From Hydrogenovibrio sp. 3SP14C1 (GTDB lineage Bacteria > Pseudomonadota > Gammaproteobacteria > Thiomicrospirales > Thiomicrospiraceae), in the NCBI RefSeq assembly GCF_029625905.1, contig NZ_JARTLM010000002.1, positions 216,422 through 280,421 on the forward strand: a stretch of DNA of 64,000 bases, written 5' to 3'. Both the position numbers and the translations under genes were made by a program. Of this stretch, positions 19,000 to 28,410 are shown in pieces (positions within the stretch are counted from its first letter, which is position 1; each line of letters starts with the position of its first letter). Below the pieces are notes generated by a model, which made no database searches, was not told where the DNA came from, and saw nothing but the letters and a program-made list of their open reading frames with translations.

Positions 19000-20678
19000 A
19001 GAGTGAAGATCGCTTAGGAGAACATCTCGTTCAAAAAGGATTAATTTCTCCAGATCAGCTTCGTATTGCGCTGACAGAACAAAAAATTACCGGTAAAAAA
19101 CTTGGAGAGGTCTTAATTACGTTGGATTTTCTGACGGAAGAGATCTCGCGAAAAGTGGTTGGGAATGCCGTCGGGTATTCCTCTATGTCATTGAAAGGCG
19201 TTGTCCCTGATTCGAATGCACTTAGACTCATTTCAGAGTCTTTTGCCAGAGCCAATTTGGTTATGCCAATCAGCTTTAATGACGAGCTTTTAAAAGTTGG
19301 GATGGCTAGTCCCGATGATATTTTGTTGTTGGATAAAATAAAACGTCACATCAAGCAAGATGTTCGTCTTGAACCTGTGCTGGTGGTTGAAAATGAAATT
19401 CAATATTCAATTGACCATTTCTATGGCTATGAATTATCGATCGATGGCATTTTACGAGAGCTTGAAACTGGACAGTCGAATGATTATGTCTTAACTGGAC
19501 AGCATGAGTACTCTCAACCAATGGTTCGTTTGGTCGACAATATTTTGACAGATGCGGTTAAAAAAGGCGCTTCTGATGTGCATTTTGAACCCGAAGAATA
19601 CTATCTTCGAATTCGTTATCGTATTGATGGTGTGTTACAAACGGTTCGTTTATTGCATAAAACTTTTTGGTCCGGTCTTGTGGTTCGTCTAAAGGTTTTG
19701 TCAGATTTAGATTTGACCGACCAGAGGATGCCGCAAGATGGCCGAATGGAACTGATTGTGCATGGCCGCCAAATCGACTTTCGTGTCTCATCTTTCCCTA
19801 GTTCACATGGTGAAAACTTTGTGCTTCGTATTTTGGATCGAGAAAAGGGGATTGTCCCTCTTGATGAATTAGGGCTCGATCCAAAAAGTTATCGAGAGCT
19901 TAAACTCATGATGTCACGCCCGACAGGGGTTGTTCTGGTGACGGGGCCTACAGGGTCAGGGAAGACCACCACGCTCTATTCTTTATTAAATGAAATCAAT
20001 CAAGAAGGGGTTAATATTATGACCCTTGAAGATCCTGTCGAATATCCCATGAAAATGATTCGTCAAACCGCCATTAATGAAGAAATAGGCATGACGTTCG
20101 CTGCCGGGATTCGTTCTTTAATGCGACAGGATCCAGATATTGTCTTGATTGGTGAAATCCGAGACGGTGAAACTGCGGAAATGGCGCTTAGAGCAGCAAT
20201 GACGGGGCATCAAGTTTTTACGACATTGCATACTAATTCCGCCATTGGTGCCATTCCTCGGTTATTAGATATCGGTATTTCACGTTCGATTTTGGCAGGA
20301 AATGTGATTGGAATTCTGGCTCAACGTTTAGCAAGACGGTTATGTCCCCACTGTAAAGAACCTTATGAACCTGATGGCTTTGAAAAGAAAATTGTCGGTT
20401 TTTCAGAAGGTGAACCTGCCAGGCTTTATCGAGCAACTGGGTGTCCTGCCTGCAACGATATTGGATATAAAGGTCGTTTGGCGGTATTGGAAATTTTACG
20501 TTTTTCGAAGGAAATGGATTATTTGTTGTTAGAAGGGGCTTCGCAGCACGATATTTTAGAGAAAGCGGTTGAGCAAGGGTTTACGGATTTGTTGCAAAAT
20601 GCCTTGAGCGGGGTTCGTTCAGGCGATACCACCTTAGATGAAATCAGTCGCATTGTTGACCTGACAGAGCTGGTCTAG
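18996..20678 (+). CDS. mshE: MSHA pilus extension ATPase (GspE/PilB family, MshE)
   Basis: The 560-residue product has an N-terminal MshEN domain with the pattern RLGEHLVQKGLISPDQLRIA continuing to Gln 29, which in MshE-type ATPases binds c-di-GMP. The ATPase core has Walker A GPTGSGKTTT near residue 317, the Asp box EDPVEY, Walker B LIGEIRDGETAEMA and the zinc-type pairs CPHC and CPAC near 450-485. It powers pilin polymerisation from the cytoplasmic side of the inner membrane. The start is GTG, overlapping the mshN stop; a GGGAGGTG ribosome site lies inside the end of mshN. Control of assembly by c-di-GMP is inferred from the motif. Confidence 0.92.
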   Translation: MKSEDRLGEHLVQKGLISPDQLRIALTEQKITGKKLGEVLITLDFLTEEISRKVVGNAVGYSSMSLKGVVPDSNALRLISESFARANLVMPISFNDELLKVGMASPDDILLLDKIKRHIKQDVRLEPVLVVENEIQYSIDHFYGYELSIDGILRELETGQSNDYVLTGQHEYSQPMVRLVDNILTDAVKKGASDVHFEPEEYYLRIRYRIDGVLQTVRLLHKTFWSGLVVRLKVLSDLDLTDQRMPQDGRMELIVHGRQIDFRVSSFPSSHGENFVLRILDREKGIVPLDELGLDPKSYRELKLMMSRPTGVVLVTGPTGSGKTTTLYSLLNEINQEGVNIMTLEDPVEYPMKMIRQTAINEEIGMTFAAGIRSLMRQDPDIVLIGEIRDGETAEMALRAAMTGHQVFTTLHTNSAIGAIPRLLDIGISRSILAGNVIGILAQRLARRLCPHCKEPYEPDGFEKKIVGFSEGEPARLYRATGCPACNDIGYKGRLAVLEILRFSKEMDYLLLEGASQHDILEKAVEQGFTDLLQNALSGVRSGDTTLDEISRIVDLTELV

Positions 20679-20698
20679 AGTTAAGGTGAGAGGCATAC

Positions 20699-21907
20699 GT
20701 GAATAACTATCGATATCGGGGCATTACCCAGTCGGGTAAAAGGGTTCAAGGAGAAATACAAGCTTCTAACGAGCAAGATCTTGAACAGCGTTTACGCTCT
20801 ATCAATATTGATTTGTTGTCTTTTAAGATGAAATCCTCACAAGGGTTTGGAAGATTGAAGCGGAGCAAGGTTACACGAAGAGATATTATCGTGATTACTG
20901 GTCAGCTTCGCCAGCTTCTAAAAGCGGGGGTGCCATTGATGGATATTTTAGATGACTTGCGTCGGACTTATGAAAATGATGCTGTGTGTGAAATCTTGTC
21001 ATCTATTTATAAGTTCATGGAAGGTGGTGAGAGCTTTTCTTTGGCTCTAAAAAATTACGAAGCCGTTTTTGGAAAAGTCTATATCTCGTTAGTGGCAGTG
21101 GGCGAAAAAACAGGTCAATTAGATCGGGTGTTGGAAAATTTGGAACAGACCATGAAATGGGAAGAGTCGTTAGCGTCCAAAGCGAAGAAAGTCATGATTT
21201 ATCCTGCCATTGTCGCCAGTGTTGTGATGGCGGTGGTAGTGCTGTTAATGGTTTTTGTCGTCCCTGAGTTACTTTCGTTTATTAATGAAATGGATGGCAC
21301 CTTAGGGTTTGCAACGGTTTCTTTGATCGCGACGTCACATTTTATTAGAGAGTATATCGTCGTGATGGGCATATTATTGTTGGCTTCTGTTTATCTTTTA
21401 AAGTGGTGGTTAAAAAAGTCGCATGCGTTCCGTGTGAAGTTTGATCATTTTATTTTCAAAATTTATGTGTTTGGCCCCATTTTATTGAAATTGAAGATCG
21501 CTCGTTTTGCCAGTACTTTGTCAATTATGTATGGCGCAGGGGTTAATTTTAATGACAGTTTAAAATTGGCTTCAATGGTAACGGGGAATGCTTATTTAGA
21601 AGAGCGGATTTCAGAAGCTCGACATTTGATTGAGGAAGGTGAAACAATTTATAAAGCGTTTGATTTGTCTGGTCTGTTACCTCCTTTGGCGGTCAGAATG
21701 GTCAAAGTTGGCGAACAAAGCGGAAATATGGATGAAGCACTTCACAACGTCAGTGAATATTACGATACGGAAGCTAAAGATTTGATTGAAAAAATTGAAC
21801 CCGCTATCGAACCTATTTTAACGGTAGCAATGGCGTTAATGGTTGGCTGGGTCATGATGGCTGTGCTTGGACCTGTTTACGAAACGATTTCGCAGGTGTC
21901 TCAGTGA
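20699..21907 (+). CDS. mshG: Inner-membrane platform protein (GspF/PilC family, MshG)
   Basis: The 402-residue product has two copies of the T2SF/GspF domain (around residues 65-190 and 270-395) and three membrane spans (about 168-190, 215-235 and 365-390). Signatures include FTGQLRQLLKAG-like ITGQLRQLLKAGVPL and VGEKTGQLD/VGEQSGNMD. It is the platform that couples ATPase movement to pilin assembly. The start is GTG at 20699 with AAGGTGAGAGG ahead of it. Its stop overlaps the next start by 4 nt (GTGA). Confidence 0.93.
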   Translation: MNNYRYRGITQSGKRVQGEIQASNEQDLEQRLRSINIDLLSFKMKSSQGFGRLKRSKVTRRDIIVITGQLRQLLKAGVPLMDILDDLRRTYENDAVCEILSSIYKFMEGGESFSLALKNYEAVFGKVYISLVAVGEKTGQLDRVLENLEQTMKWEESLASKAKKVMIYPAIVASVVMAVVVLLMVFVVPELLSFINEMDGTLGFATVSLIATSHFIREYIVVMGILLLASVYLLKWWLKKSHAFRVKFDHFIFKIYVFGPILLKLKIARFASTLSIMYGAGVNFNDSLKLASMVTGNAYLEERISEARHLIEEGETIYKAFDLSGLLPPLAVRMVKVGEQSGNMDEALHNVSEYYDTEAKDLIEKIEPAIEPILTVAMALMVGWVMMAVLGPVYETISQVSQ

Positions 21908-23490
21908 ACTATATTTTGTATGTGAAAGAAAAAGAAATTACCGTAATTGAGCAACAGACGTTTTGTAAGCTTGATCACGAGGTGTTGACGCTTGACTGGT
22001 CTGATGACTCAGCGGAAAAGTTTTTAAAAAGTCTTTCTAAATACAGTACGGTCACCGTGGTGTTGGATTTTATTGATGAAAATCTGCATTACGAATGGGT
22101 GCCCAAATTACTGCCATGGGAAAAGCCAGTCATGGTCGACCGTTTAACGGCCAAAGCGAAATCAGAAGGCAGCTTATTCGTTCATGCTAAATGGTTGCCT
22201 GTTTTTCGCACCAACGCTTCAGGGCGGGAGGAACAACAACTTTTAATTGCCAGTGTGTTGCGTTCTCCGGAAGTTGAGCGTTTGTTTGGCTTGTTCGAAA
22301 CATTGAATGTGACTTTAATTGGTGTCTATTCTTATGCCTTTTTGATGGGCGACTTTTTCTTTGCTAAGGTCGCTCCACGTCTTCACATCAGTCGAAAACA
22401 ACTTGCTCACCCGTTCTTGCTGGTTATAAGAGAAAGTCACTGTCATTTTCGCCAGATCTTTTTCCATCATGGGGTGTTAAAAATCAGTCGTCACATTGAT
22501 TTGGAAGACGTCTCAGATGATGAAGCATTAATTGCATCTGCTTTAATTCATGAAACTAAAATTACGGTTAAGTATTTATACAATCAAAAGATATTACCCA
22601 TTAATGCGGAAGTCGGGTTTGTCTACTTAGCGGTTGAACGTGATAATGAAAACCGTGTTGTTGAGTTGTTCAAACAGACAATTCCCTTTTCTAACTGGCA
22701 AAGTGACAACTGGTTTGCTAAAGCGGGCAATTTGAATGAACTCCTACATTTACAAGAGCATTGTCGCAATCAGGGTGCGATGAATGTATTAATGACCTTT
22801 TTGTTTAAGGTCAGGCCTGGTAGTTTTTATCATGTCCCTTATGCTGTACGCATTAAACGGTTCTTGGTGCTTCGTAAAGGTATGTACGTTATATGGATAA
22901 CAGTGGCTTTGTTGGGGAGTTATGGTTTTATACAGCAGGGCATAGATAATTATCTGCTATCTGAAAAAACACAATGGATTGAAACCCAAAGTCACCAGCT
23001 ACAATTAGAAAAAAGTCAGTTACAGCGCTCGATTGATTTGAAATATAATGCTGAAGATATCAAAGCCATTGTGGAGTTTTCGGAGGCTTTGTTGCATAAG
23101 CCATCTGCGATGATTGTTGAAGCTGATTTGGAATTTCTAAGTCAAGTTCTGCAACAGCATTCTCATATTTTGATGACTGACTTGAAGTGGCGAGTTAATC
23201 AGCAGTTTGATAGTGATACGCTTTTAGTATCCTTGTCAGGACAAGTAATCCCATTTAATAAAACCTATGAACAACCCGTTAAATGGGTAGATGATTTTGT
23301 TTCGAGCTTAGCGAAGTCACCCAAAGTACAATTCATTGACTTGATTCAAGAGCCGTTGGATCGACGAACTCAGAAATCTTTGCAGGTTGATGGCAAGTCA
23401 AACAATGACGATCAGGCGCTCCCCTTTGCAATTCGGTTTAATATTCAAAATTCTAGAAAGAATCCAGCTTCCTTAAAGGGAGAACCATGA
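21904..23490 (+). CDS. mshI: MshI-like alignment protein (PilM-PilN/GspL-like)
   Basis: The 528-residue product has a long cytoplasmic part (about 1-325), one membrane span (about 331-350, GMYVIWITVALLGSYGFIQ) and a periplasmic coiled-coil plus small domain. This is the layout of GspL or of fused PilM and PilN, proteins that link the cytoplasmic ATPase to the envelope part of the machine. The actin-like fold of PilM is not readable from motifs here, so the assignment rests on topology and on position between the platform gene and a PilO-like gene. Start GTG overlaps the mshG stop. A one-mismatch copy of the 10-bp palindrome lies inside at 22811. Confidence 0.7.
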   Translation: MNYILYVKEKEITVIEQQTFCKLDHEVLTLDWSDDSAEKFLKSLSKYSTVTVVLDFIDENLHYEWVPKLLPWEKPVMVDRLTAKAKSEGSLFVHAKWLPVFRTNASGREEQQLLIASVLRSPEVERLFGLFETLNVTLIGVYSYAFLMGDFFFAKVAPRLHISRKQLAHPFLLVIRESHCHFRQIFFHHGVLKISRHIDLEDVSDDEALIASALIHETKITVKYLYNQKILPINAEVGFVYLAVERDNENRVVELFKQTIPFSNWQSDNWFAKAGNLNELLHLQEHCRNQGAMNVLMTFLFKVRPGSFYHVPYAVRIKRFLVLRKGMYVIWITVALLGSYGFIQQGIDNYLLSEKTQWIETQSHQLQLEKSQLQRSIDLKYNAEDIKAIVEFSEALLHKPSAMIVEADLEFLSQVLQQHSHILMTDLKWRVNQQFDSDTLLVSLSGQVIPFNKTYEQPVKWVDDFVSSLAKSPKVQFIDLIQEPLDRRTQKSLQVDGKSNNDDQALPFAIRFNIQNSRKNPASLKGEP

Positions 23491-24125
23491 TGAATTCCCG
23501 TATTTTTTTTGTGAAACGGTATCTTGTTGTCGCGTTAGTGGCTTTAGGTGTGACACTATTGGTTTTTCTGGGTGGTAATTATGGGCTTTTTTTGCATAAA
23601 CAACAATTAAAAGCATCGATTGATACTCATAAACAACAGCTTGAATCGGTTACACGTCAAGTACAGTTTTTGAGAGATCAAGTACAGCTTTCACAGATTT
23701 ATGGCAAGAAATATACTGCGTTGACAAGTTTTGGTGCCATTTACAATTATGGCCGTGTTCTCTGGACAGATGAATTACTTAAAATTCAAAAAAAGTTAGC
23801 GCTTAAACCTTTTGTTATTCAGTTCGAACCAAGGCAAACATTATTGCAAAAGCAATTGGATTCGGTTCCTGTAGGGAAAGATATCTTTTATTTTACGCGC
23901 TTAAATCTGACCATCGGCATGCATTCAGATTTAGATCTTCTCAGGATATTTGACGAAATTACGGAAAATATTACGCCATTATATTTTATTGAGGGCTGCC
24001 ATTTAATTGCTCGTCCAAGCTATGTAAAGTCTCCAAAATTTCGAGAGGATACTGCCGGCATTCGGGCTCAGTGCTCGCTGATTTTACTGGAAGCTGAACC
24101 AAACGCGTTCAAAAAGGGCTTATAG
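23487..24125 (+). CDS. mshJ: MshJ-like protein (PilO/GspM-like)
   Basis: The 212-residue product has one N-terminal membrane span (about 10-30), a coiled coil (about 35-75, KQQLKASIDTHKQQLESVTR) and a periplasmic domain with a four-cysteine-poor alpha/beta pattern. That is the shape of PilO, MshJ and GspM, which pair with the PilN/GspL-like protein. The ATG overlaps the previous stop (ATGA). Identification is by topology and operon position rather than by a diagnostic motif. Confidence 0.65.
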   Translation: MMNSRIFFVKRYLVVALVALGVTLLVFLGGNYGLFLHKQQLKASIDTHKQQLESVTRQVQFLRDQVQLSQIYGKKYTALTSFGAIYNYGRVLWTDELLKIQKKLALKPFVIQFEPRQTLLQKQLDSVPVGKDIFYFTRLNLTIGMHSDLDLLRIFDEITENITPLYFIEGCHLIARPSYVKSPKFREDTAGIRAQCSLILLEAEPNAFKKGL

Positions 24126-24617
24126 ATGAAAAGATTACAGTGTATTTTTTTTATCGTATTGTGGGGTTTGAGTTATGGGAGTTCTGCCGCAGAGTTGAAT
24201 CGGTTGTTTTTAACACCAGAGCAGCGCCTCTCAGTTGATTCCGAAAGGCAGGATTTTTTAAAGAAAACAACGGGTTCTGTTTTAAAAACGGAACAAACCA
24301 GTGGTAATAAAGCAATTTCAGCACGCGTTAATAAGCCGAATTCACTGCAGAAGCCTTTAAGCGTCTCGGCTATTATTATAACGCCGGATGGAACGCAGTA
24401 TATTCGGTTGAACAATGATTACCGTAAGCTTCAGTCCACCCAGAAGAACCTAAAAATAGAGCAACTTCCTTTTGAAACACAATTTAAGGTTGATGAGAGA
24501 CAAATTGTGATTCCGGTTGGGAATACCTATTTGCCCGATTCTAAAAAAATTATTAAAAACTATCAGTATAATCTGCGCAATAAAGCGGGAGAAACTTCCC
24601 CAAAAACCGAAAAGTGA
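24126..24617 (+). CDS. Small periplasmic MSHA-operon protein (MshK/PilP-like)
   Basis: The 163-residue product has a signal peptide (MKRLQCIFFIVLWGLSYGSSAA) and a C-terminal half containing LSVSAIIITPDGTQYIRLNN, reminiscent of the 'site-of-regulation' strand pattern in PilP, GspC and MshK, which link the inner-membrane complex to the secretin. It starts directly after the mshJ stop. It is the last gene of the block: rmuC begins 55 bp later with its own reading context. No pilin, prepilin peptidase or retraction ATPase gene is next to the operon. Confidence 0.55.
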   Translation: MKRLQCIFFIVLWGLSYGSSAAELNRLFLTPEQRLSVDSERQDFLKKTTGSVLKTEQTSGNKAISARVNKPNSLQKPLSVSAIIITPDGTQYIRLNNDYRKLQSTQKNLKIEQLPFETQFKVDERQIVIPVGNTYLPDSKKIIKNYQYNLRNKAGETSPKTEK

Positions 24618-24672
24618 TTTATTCATTGGCGTTTTTTAAAATGCAGGCATAACAGTTAAAGGCAAACAATTA

Positions 24673-26115
24673 ATGGACTTCATTCAGTTACTTTCTTCTC
24701 CTACGACATGGCTAATAACAGCGTTGATCGCGGCTGGTGTGTGGATCATTCGCTTACAGCAAGCACTGAACTTGGCGAATGAAAAACTACCAGGCCTGGC
24801 AGCAGTCGAAGCGGATAATCTTTTTTTAAAAGAGGAGAACGAACGTTTGAAATCAGAGATTTCTGACTTTCAGGTCATGAAAGGGGAGTCTAATCAAAGG
24901 GCAGAACAGTTAGAGCAGTTGAGAGCATTACAAAAAGAACAACAGGCAACCCACCAAGCATTGCAAACGCGTTATTCTGAAACCCAAGCGGAATTGGCCA
25001 GCATGAAAAGCCGTTTGGAAACCGAACGAGAGAGTAACGCTGAAAAACTGGCTTTACTGGACTCTGCCAAGCAAACCTTGACGCAGGAGTTTAAGGTATT
25101 ATCGAATGAGATTCTGGAACAGAAGCAAAAGCAGATGGGGCAGCAGAGTAAAGAAACCATCAGTGGATTGGTGCAACCGATTCAAACCTCTTTGGATCAA
25201 TTCAAACAGCGCATTGAAGCGGTGCACAAAGAAGATCTAGAAGGGCGAGCTTCTTTGACGGAACAGCTTAAACATTTAAAAGAGCTGAATCAGACCATGA
25301 GTCTGGAGGCGCAGAACTTGACTAAGGCGTTAAAGGGGGACCAAAAAATTCAGGGGAATTGGGGGGAGTTTATTCTTCGTAAACTTCTTGAGTCAACCGG
25401 GTTACGCGAGGGCATTGAATTTGAAACTGAGAAAAGCTTTAACCAAGAAGACGGTAAGCGGCTACGCCCTGATGTTATCATTAACTTACCGGATAGTAAG
25501 CACGTCATTATCGATTCAAAAGTGTCATTGGTTAGTTATGAAGCGGCGTTAAATAGTGAAACTGAGAGTGAAAAAACACAGCACGTTAAAAGTCATATTC
25601 AAAGTATCAGTAAACATATTCAGGCGTTATCGGAAAAACGCTACGACCACCTTGAGTTATTAAATGCACCGGATTTTGTGTTGATGTTTATCCCGATTGA
25701 AGGGGCGTATTTGATGGCGATCGAGCAGAATCCGGCTATTTTTGAAAATGCCTTTGATAAAAAGGTCGCGGTGGTGACACCGACGACTTTATTTACAACG
25801 CTGAAGACCATCGAACAGCTTTGGCGATATGAGCGCCAATCAGAGCATACCGTTAAGCTCATTAAGCGAGCGGCAGAAGTACACGATAAGTTTGTCGGCT
25901 TTGTTGATACATTTGAAAAGATCGGTAAGCAGCTTGGTACAGCGCAAGGCTCTTATGAACAGGCACGTAGGCAGATGTTACAAGGGAATGGTAACCTGGT
26001 GCGTCAAGCTGAAATGCTGAAAGAGTTAGCCGGCAAAACCAAAAAAGAAATCCCTCAACATATTTTAGATGAAGCAGAAGGCGAAAGGCTTTTGCATAAC
26101 GAATCAGATTCGTAA
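24673..26115 (+). CDS. rmuC: DNA recombination protein RmuC
   Basis: RmuC-family proteins limit recombination at inverted repeats and have a predicted nuclease-like fold. The 480-residue product has an N-terminal membrane segment (WLITALIAAGVWII), a long coiled coil (about residues 25-200) and the RmuC domain with GNWGEFILRKLLESTGLREG, RLRPDVIINLPDSKHVIIDSKV and the tail RQAEMLKELAGKT. All are family signatures. A perfect CCAGGCCTGG copy lies inside at 24790. It is unrelated in function to the upstream pilus genes. Confidence 0.95.
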   Translation: MDFIQLLSSPTTWLITALIAAGVWIIRLQQALNLANEKLPGLAAVEADNLFLKEENERLKSEISDFQVMKGESNQRAEQLEQLRALQKEQQATHQALQTRYSETQAELASMKSRLETERESNAEKLALLDSAKQTLTQEFKVLSNEILEQKQKQMGQQSKETISGLVQPIQTSLDQFKQRIEAVHKEDLEGRASLTEQLKHLKELNQTMSLEAQNLTKALKGDQKIQGNWGEFILRKLLESTGLREGIEFETEKSFNQEDGKRLRPDVIINLPDSKHVIIDSKVSLVSYEAALNSETESEKTQHVKSHIQSISKHIQALSEKRYDHLELLNAPDFVLMFIPIEGAYLMAIEQNPAIFENAFDKKVAVVTPTTLFTTLKTIEQLWRYERQSEHTVKLIKRAAEVHDKFVGFVDTFEKIGKQLGTAQGSYEQARRQMLQGNGNLVRQAEMLKELAGKTKKEIPQHILDEAEGERLLHNESDS

Positions 26116-26180
26116 CTTTTTTCTTTTAGAAAAGGCATTCTTTTCTAGCAAAGTTCAAGTGAACTAAATGTCTGAAAAGA

Positions 26181-26209
26181 TTGATAACTTTTCTAAAGTT
26201 GTATATAAT
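26181..26209 (+). promoter_or_regulatory. Sigma-70 promoter of the rpsP operon
   Basis: TTGATA (26181-26186), 17-nt spacer, TATAAT (26204-26209). It lies about 118 bp upstream of rpsP, leaving a leader of around 110 nt. Confidence 0.88.
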
Positions 26210-26282
26210 CCCGCCTTTCCAGTTTCTAGAATAGATTTTTAGAGTCAAAACAAGGTGTTTTCACCTTAGTAGAAGAATTTGT

Positions 26283-26300
26283 TAACGGGAATTCCCGTTA
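26283..26300. repeat. 18-bp perfect palindrome in the rpsP leader
   Basis: TAACGGGAATTCCCGTTA has no spacer, so a symmetric protein-binding site fits better than a hairpin. It is 27 bp before the rpsP start and after the promoter, where it could affect expression of the ribosomal operon. Confidence 0.6.
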
Positions 26301-26326
26301 TCGCCGATCAAGATAGGAGATTTAAA

Positions 26327-26569
26327 ATGGTCGTTATTCGTTTAGCCCGTGGTGGCGCAAAAAAGAACCCTTATTACAGAGTAATGGTGGCAGATCAACG
26401 TAAAGGCACTAATGGGCGTTTTATCGAGCAAGTTGGTTTTTATAACCCGACTGCACGTGGCCAAGAAGAGCCTCTTCGTCTTGATATGGCGCTTATTGAA
26501 CACTGGGTGGGCAAAGGCGCTCAATTAAGCCCTCGTGTTGCAAAACTTGTTAAAGACGCTTCTAAGTAA
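26327..26569 (+). CDS. rpsP: 30S ribosomal protein S16
   Basis: The 80-residue product [20 protein letters not shown]... is a canonical S16, a small protein needed for 30S assembly. I start it at ATG 26327, preceded by TAGGAGA; the longest frame begins 16 codons earlier without family support. It leads the usual rpsP-rimM-trmD-rplS operon, with a consensus promoter about 118 bp upstream. Confidence 0.98.
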   Translation: MVVIRLARGGAKKNPYYRVMVADQRKGTNGRFIEQVGFYNPTARGQEEPLRLDMALIEHWVGKGAQLSPRVAKLVKDASK

Positions 26570-26589
26570 TTGGGCGTTAGACTGAGTTT

Positions 26590-27135
26590 ATGATGTCTTC
26601 AAAGCAAGACGAGAAAATCATCCTCGGTCAAATTAATGGTATTTATGGCGTTAACGGTTGGGTGAAAATTTTCTCTCATACTGACCCTCGTCAAAATATT
26701 TTGAGTTATTCTCCTTGGCTCGTTAAAGTCAAGAATGAATGGCGTACCTTTCAAGTAGAAGAAGGTCGTTCTCAGCAAGGTGGCAAAAGTGTTGTCGCCA
26801 AGCTGGAAGGGATTAATGATCGAGATGTTGCACGCGACTATATTGGGTGTGACATTGCGATTCTTCCGGAGCAGTTACCTGAGACGGAAGAAGGCTTTTA
26901 CTGGATGCAATTGATTGGCTGTCATGTGACCAATTTAGAGGGTGAAGACCTGGGTCAAGTGACAGAAATCGTTGAAACGGGTGCGCATGATGTCCTTAGA
27001 GTAGAGAAACAATCTGATAGAGGATTGATTTCTACTTTGGTTCCTTTTGTGATGGATACTTTTATTTTAGAAGTGGATGTTGAGTCCAAACAAATAAAAG
27101 TTGACTGGCAATTGGAAGATGCAACGGAATCCTGA
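26590..27135 (+). CDS. rimM: 16S rRNA processing protein RimM
   Basis: RimM helps mature the 3' domain of 16S rRNA through ribosomal protein S19. The 181-residue product has the N-terminal beta-barrel motif [20 protein letters not shown] and the C-terminal PRC-like barrel ([24 protein letters not shown]). It follows rpsP by 20 bp. Two ATGs stand in tandem at the start; either could be used. Confidence 0.97.
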   Translation: MMSSKQDEKIILGQINGIYGVNGWVKIFSHTDPRQNILSYSPWLVKVKNEWRTFQVEEGRSQQGGKSVVAKLEGINDRDVARDYIGCDIAILPEQLPETEEGFYWMQLIGCHVTNLEGEDLGQVTEIVETGAHDVLRVEKQSDRGLISTLVPFVMDTFILEVDVESKQIKVDWQLEDATES

Positions 27136-27146
27136 AGTTTTTACTG

Positions 27147-27860
27147 ATGCGCTTTGATGTGATTACGCTGTTTCCCGAAATGTTTTCGGCTTTAATCGAG
27201 TCGGGCGTTTCACGGAGAGCTTTTCAAGACGCGCTTTATCAGTTTAAAGCCTGGAATCCAAGAGCTTATACGACGGATCGTCATAAGACGGTGGATGATC
27301 GACCTTATGGGGGCGGTCCGGGGATGCTGATGATGTACCCCCCGTTAAAGAAAACGGTTGATGCGATTACCGAGGAGGTGGGAGAAAAACCCTACGTGGT
27401 TTATCTTTCTCCTCAAGGACAGCCGTTGACTCAGCAGAAGTTATCAGAGTTGCAGTCTCATGCTAATTTAACCTTAGTGTGTGGTCGTTACGAAGGCATT
27501 GACGAACGTTTTATTGAAACGGTGGTTGATGAAGAAATCTGCGTTGGAGACTTTATTGTGAGTGGGGGAGAGTTACCCGCCATGATGTTAATGGACGGGG
27601 TGATTCGATTGATCCCAGGTGTATTAGGTCATAACCAGTCAGCGGAGCAAGATTCTTTTTCTGATGGCTTGTTGGATTGCCCTCACTATACTCGACCGGT
27701 TGAGGTTGATGGTATGGGGGTTCCAGATGTGTTGCAAGAAGGGCATCATGCCAAAATAGAACAATGGCGCCATGAACAAAAACTTCTCAGGACGAAGCAA
27801 AAGCGTCCTGATTTATATACCGCTTATCTGGCAACGCATACTGCGAAGCAGGATAAATAG
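27147..27860 (+). CDS. trmD: tRNA (guanine-37-N1)-methyltransferase
   Basis: TrmD methylates G37 of tRNAs to prevent frameshifting and is a trefoil-knot enzyme. The 237-residue product has [12 protein letters not shown] near residue 52, [13 protein letters not shown] near 111, and the knot loop [14 protein letters not shown] near 132, all diagnostic. It starts 11 bp after rimM. About 100 bp separates it from rplS, within the same operon. Confidence 0.98.
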   Translation: MRFDVITLFPEMFSALIESGVSRRAFQDALYQFKAWNPRAYTTDRHKTVDDRPYGGGPGMLMMYPPLKKTVDAITEEVGEKPYVVYLSPQGQPLTQQKLSELQSHANLTLVCGRYEGIDERFIETVVDEEICVGDFIVSGGELPAMMLMDGVIRLIPGVLGHNQSAEQDSFSDGLLDCPHYTRPVEVDGMGVPDVLQEGHHAKIEQWRHEQKLLRTKQKRPDLYTAYLATHTAKQDK

Positions 27861-27960
27861 GTTTACAATTCGGATTCAACCTCTGGCAGCCTGGTCTGTG
27901 AATTGTTGGATAAAATTCATTTCAGCAAATATAAGCTGATTTATTTTGGAGTGCTTAGAG

Positions 27961-28308
27961 ATGAGCGATATCATCAAGCGTATTGAAGCAGAACAGATGA
28001 CAAAAGAGTTACCTGAGTTTGGTCCAGGGGATACTGTTGTTGTTCAAGTAAAAGTAAAAGAAGGTACAAACGAGCGTTTACAGGCTTATGAAGGTGTTGT
28101 AATTGCTAAGAAGAACCGTGGCCTAAACTCTTCTTTTATTGTTCGTAAGATTTCTCATGGGGTAGGCGTTGAGCGTACTTTCCAAACTTACAGTCCACTT
28201 GTTGACTCTGTAGAAGTTAAACGTCGTGGTGACGTGCGTCGTGCGAAGTTGTACTATCTTCGTGACCTATCTGGTAAGGCAGCACGTATCAAAGAAAAAG
28301 TTAAATAA
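27961..28308 (+). CDS. rplS: 50S ribosomal protein L19
   Basis: The product is 115 residues long, the usual L19 length, with the typical motifs [20 protein letters not shown] and the tail [19 protein letters not shown] use ATG 27961 ([13 protein letters not shown]); the five-codon longer alternative has no family support, while GGAG lies about 10 nt before the chosen start. It closes the rpsP operon at a strong terminator. Confidence 0.98.
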   Translation: MSDIIKRIEAEQMTKELPEFGPGDTVVVQVKVKEGTNERLQAYEGVVIAKKNRGLNSSFIVRKISHGVGVERTFQTYSPLVDSVEVKRRGDVRRAKLYYLRDLSGKAARIKEKVK

Positions 28309-28326
28309 GTTTTATAACTTTTCTGG

Positions 28327-28353
28327 AAAGGCACTCAATCGAGTGCCTTTTTT
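28327..28353 (+). terminator. Intrinsic terminator of the rpsP-rplS operon
   Basis: AAAGGCACTC with loop AATC and GAGTGCCTTT, followed by more Ts. Confidence 0.95.
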
Positions 28354-28410
28354 GTTTCTGCCTCTCTAAAATCCTTTCCCGCCTTTTTCGTATTATGCTA
28401 TCTTTATAGC

